Assembly: GCA_015490105.1 (NCBI GenBank)
Contig: WFYK01000168.1
Location: 1 to 9,027 of the forward strand
From: Aquificaceae bacterium
GTDB lineage: Bacteria; Aquificota; Aquificia; Aquificales; Aquificaceae
Length of the DNA stretch: 9,027 bases
Direction: 5' to 3'
Under the pieces are notes generated by a model. It had not been told where the DNA came from. It did no database searches and was given only the letters and a program-made list of their open reading frames with translations. Position 1 is the first letter of the stretch. Each line of letters begins with the position of its first letter. Positions 6,497 through 9,027 of this stretch are shown piece after piece. Position numbers and translations under genes: made by a program.

Positions 6497-9027
6497 AATT
6501 TTAGTTTCCTGAGAAACTTGCAAACCTCTTCTTTGGGCATGGGCCTTGCAAGGTAGTATCCCTGAACGTAATCACAACCGAGATCTTTTAGTATTTGAAG
6601 CTGATCCTCCGTTTCCACACCTTCCGCTATGGTTTTCATTCCGAGTTTTTTAGCAAGTGAAACTATAGTTTCCACCACCGCGCAGGTTTTCTCACTTTGG
6701 GTCATCCTGTGGACGAACTCCATATCTATCTTGAGGATATCCACGGGAAGTTTTTCTAAATAAACCAAAGAGGAGTATCCCGTTCCGAAGTCATCTACCG
6801 CCACTTTGACACCCGTTTGCCTTATTTCCTCCAAGAACTTCATGGTGTAGTCGGGATCTTCCATAAAGAGCCTCTCGGTTATTTCTAAGACCAAGTTTCT
6901 GCCTACCCGCTTTGCTACCTCGCGGACCTTATCCAAAAAGGTGTGATCCCTAAAACTTTTGGGAGAGACGTTGAAAGAAACGCAAAGATCCATCTTGGCG
7001 GTGTGGTTCTCTATAAACTCCGCGATCCTCGTTAAAATTCTGTCCTCTACCTTTCTCATAAGACGGGATCTTTCAAGGAGGGAAATAAAGTCTTTCGGGG
7101 GCAAGACGTTACCTTCTTCGTCTACAAGCCTTAAAAGGACTTCAAAGCCCGCAACCTTCAGATCAGAGGACTTGTAGAAGGGCTGAAGGTAAAAGATAAA
7201 CCTGTCATCCTCGTAAGCCTTTTCAAGGTATTCCATGGTGTGTATGCTTTCTTCTACCCTCTTTTGCACCTCCTCACTGAAGAAGTGGTAAGTGTTTTCA
7301 CCTTCCCGCTTTGCAAAGGAAAGGGCTATGGATGCTTTCTCAAGAAGATCCTCCGGAGTCATTGCATCCTTAGGATAGAGCGATGCTCCTACGTTTACCT
7401 TAAGCCTTATCTCTTTACCGTCCAAGACTATGGGTTCTGATAGAGACGTTAGGATTTTGTTTATTACCGAAAGCAGGTCCTCACCTCCCACCTTTTTTGC
7501 AAACACCGCGAACTCGTCTCCCCCTATCCTACCTACGATGTCCCTTCGAAAGAGTTTCCTTCTTAAAGTAGTTGCCACCTGCTTTAAGATCTCGTTCCCT
7601 ACTTCCACGCCGTATATTTGGTTTATGCCGGTGAAGTTGGCTATGTCTATAACGAACATAGCATGATTTTCCTTCTTTGCCTCTTCTATAGCACTCCTTA
7701 CGCTGGCCAAGAATCCCTCTCTGTTGGGAAGACTGGTAAGGACATCGGTATAACGGAGACGGGCAACTTCCTTTTCCAGGATCTTCTCGGAGGTTACATC
7801 TTTGCCAAGAGCTACGAATACCCTCTCCCCGCCTCCGACGTTTACAGGGATGATCATCTGATCTAAGAAAAAAAAGGTTCCGTCTTTGCGCCTGTTTACA
7901 AAGGTTGCTTGAAAGACCTTACCAGACTTTATGGTTTTCCAAAGGGTTTCGTAAAATCTCCTCGAGTGCTGGCCCGACTTGAATATTCGGGGGTTCTGGC
8001 CGAGGATCTCCCCTATGGAGTAGCCCGAGATTTTGGAGACCGCGGAGTTAGCGTAAAGGATCGTCCCGTTTTCGTCGGTTATGAGCACCCACTCGTGCCC
8101 TCTGTCCATGGCGGTGTTTACGATCTTCATGTAGCGCTCTTTTTCTATCCTTTCGAGAGCAAAGCTAAGATCGAGTCTTATCTCTTCAAGGAGCTCAAGC
8201 TCCTCTTCGGTGAACATGTTGGGAACGGAAGAGTATATGTTCAGAACCGCAACCACTTTGTTTCCTCTCGTCAGAGGGATAGCACAAGAAGAAAGGAAGT
8301 TCTTTTCAAGCATTTTCTCACGCCACGGTTCCACCGCAGGGTTGGTGCGGGTGTCGGGGTTTACTACTATACGGTTTTCCCTGACCGCGGTAGCGGTGGG
8401 ACCCCTGCCTAAGGGACTTTCAGGGTCGAGGGTTATATTCAAACCTTTTACATAATCCCTTTCCTTCCCGCAAGCGAAGAGGACCCTAACTTTCCCACCC
8501 TCGGGGATACCAACCCAAACGAGTTCAAAGCCCATCTTAGTGGAAAGGAGTTCACAGACCGCATTAAGGAGTTCCTCTTCATCTAAGGTAGTGATGATGG
8601 CGTGGTTTATGAGTTTCAAAACTCTAAAAAGGTCATGGTATTTTTTGGTTTTGGTGTTGTCGGTAAATATTACAAGACCCGCGGGTCTTCCTCCCCAGTA
8701 GACGGTTTTCGTAAATACGATCAAATACTTGATCGCACTCTCTTTTGTTTTTATGGGAAGCTCCACGTATATTCGGTCAAACTTTTCTCCCTTCAAACGT
8801 CTTTGGACGATTTCACGTATCTTCTCCCTCAGATCCGGGATTACTATGTCGTAAGCGGTTAGCTTCTTTAGTTCTTCCTTTGAATATCCGAGGATCTCCG
8901 TCGCAGCGTTGTTTGCGTAAACTATCCTCTCCTGATATATGACCATACCCACAGAAGGTGCGTTCTCTATGGCTTGAAAGACCTCGTAGTATTCCTGCTG
9001 GCGGGATATATCCTCCCAAACCCCCAC
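6493..9027 (-). CDS. Multi-sensor GGDEF-EAL cyclic-di-GMP protein (5' end outside window)
   Basis: Large signalling protein for cyclic-di-GMP turnover; 844 residues are visible and the frame is open at the window edge. Numbering from the first visible codon: residues 1-8 (GVWEDIS) look like the end of an earlier PAS/PAC unit; PAS about 12-128; GAF about 147-296, with GRGPTATAV and DTRTNPAVEPW; PAS about 300-415, with the NPRIFKSGQHS signature; GGDEF about 425-585; EAL about 597-842. The GGDEF motif is intact (502-506) and metal Asp D461 is present. However, the usual GD pair is GN (N478), the usual GRN is GEN (E576), and the RxxD inhibitory site is FRRD. In the EAL domain the motif reads EVL (629-631), but E629, N686, E718, D745/D746, K766, E802 and Q822 are all present. 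I infer an active phosphodiesterase with a weak or regulatory GGDEF. No transmembrane segment is visible. It leads an operon with the thioredoxin-like and TolC-like genes. Confidence 0.95.
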   Translation of the reverse strand: MGVWEDISRQQEYYEVFQAIENAPSVGMVIYQERIVYANNAATEILGYSKEELKKLTAYDIVIPDLREKIREIVQRRLKGEKFDRIYVELPIKTKESAIKYLIVFTKTVYWGGRPAGLVIFTDNTKTKKYHDLFRVLKLINHAIITTLDEEELLNAVCELLSTKMGFELVWVGIPEGGKVRVLFACGKERDYVKGLNITLDPESPLGRGPTATAVRENRIVVNPDTRTNPAVEPWREKMLEKNFLSSCAIPLTRGNKVVAVLNIYSSVPNMFTEEELELLEEIRLDLSFALERIEKERYMKIVNTAMDRGHEWVLITDENGTILYANSAVSKISGYSIGEILGQNPRIFKSGQHSRRFYETLWKTIKSGKVFQATFVNRRKDGTFFFLDQMIIPVNVGGGERVFVALGKDVTSEKILEKEVARLRYTDVLTSLPNREGFLASVRSAIEEAKKENHAMFVIDIANFTGINQIYGVEVGNEILKQVATTLRRKLFRRDIVGRIGGDEFAVFAKKVGGEDLLSVINKILTSLSEPIVLDGKEIRLKVNVGASLYPKDAMTPEDLLEKASIALSFAKREGENTYHFFSEEVQKRVEESIHTMEYLEKAYEDDRFIFYLQPFYKSSDLKVAGFEVLLRLVDEEGNVLPPKDFISLLERSRLMRKVEDRILTRIAEFIENHTAKMDLCVSFNVSPKSFRDHTFLDKVREVAKRVGRNLVLEITERLFMEDPDYTMKFLEEIRQTGVKVAVDDFGTGYSSLVYLEKLPVDILKIDMEFVHRMTQSEKTCAVVETIVSLAKKLGMKTIAEGVETEDQLQILKDLGCDYVQGYYLARPMPKEEVCKFLRKLKL

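Noticed and set aside
7909..8412. 167-residue plus-strand open frame opposite the c-di-GMP gene
   Set aside because: It lies wholly antisense to a well-supported GAF/PAS coding region, has no recognisable domain, and is readily explained as a shadow frame.
1..9027. tRNA, rRNA, riboswitch, CRISPR, transposon or prophage signals
   Set aside because: There is no non-coding space large enough, and I saw no repeat arrays, inverted terminal repeats or transposase/integrase motifs.

Overview
The window looks like chromosome from a thermophilic member of the Aquificaceae (Aquifex / Hydrogenobacter / Thermocrinis type). I infer this from protein style: compact, Lys/Glu/Arg-rich proteins with frequent AGG/AGA and ATA codons. 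Gene packing is extreme, and unrelated housekeeping genes are strung together in stop-start overlapping operons. No comparison could be run, so the genus is not certain. Eight protein genes fill almost everything. Only about 62 bases lie outside a gene, in gaps of 15, 40 and 7 bases. I see no RNA gene, insertion sequence, CRISPR array or phage gene.

Layout. (1) Bases 1-1635, minus strand: ppa (inorganic pyrophosphatase) followed 15 bases later by lon (ATP-dependent protease). lon is cut by the window edge just before the expected Walker A motif. (2) Bases 1636-1675: a 40-base divergent intergenic region with a perfect TATAAT, serving ppa to the left and hisA to the right. (3) Bases 1676-4725, plus strand: hisA (histidine biosynthesis), moeA (molybdopterin molybdotransferase), a secreted staphylococcal-nuclease-like protein, and a siroheme-synthase N-domain protein (precorrin-2 dehydrogenase/ferrochelatase). 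They are separated by 7 bases, a 4-base overlap and a 1-base overlap, so they very likely form one transcript. (4) Bases 4722-9027, minus strand, reading towards group 3: a large multi-domain PAS-PAS-GAF-PAS-GGDEF-EAL cyclic-di-GMP protein (5' end outside the window), a small exported thioredoxin-fold protein with a CPFC site, and a TolC-family outer membrane protein. Both junctions are 4-base ATGA overlaps. The last gene overlaps the siroheme gene tail to tail by 4 bases.

How they fit together. Ppa pulls pyrophosphate-releasing biosynthesis forward and Lon degrades damaged or regulatory proteins; the pair shows no obvious shared pathway. The plus-strand operon mixes amino-acid synthesis with two cofactor pathways, molybdenum cofactor and siroheme, which both feed nitrate/nitrite or sulfur metabolism, plus an exported nuclease. 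The left-reading operon links a sensory c-di-GMP enzyme to two envelope proteins. Its GGDEF half keeps the metal ligands but has changed substrate-contact positions, while its EAL half keeps the catalytic set. I therefore predict net phosphodiesterase activity, possibly adjusted by GTP binding. I found no clearly undescribed system. The most interesting item is the coupling of the c-di-GMP sensor, thiol protein and TolC-like channel in one overlapping operon.
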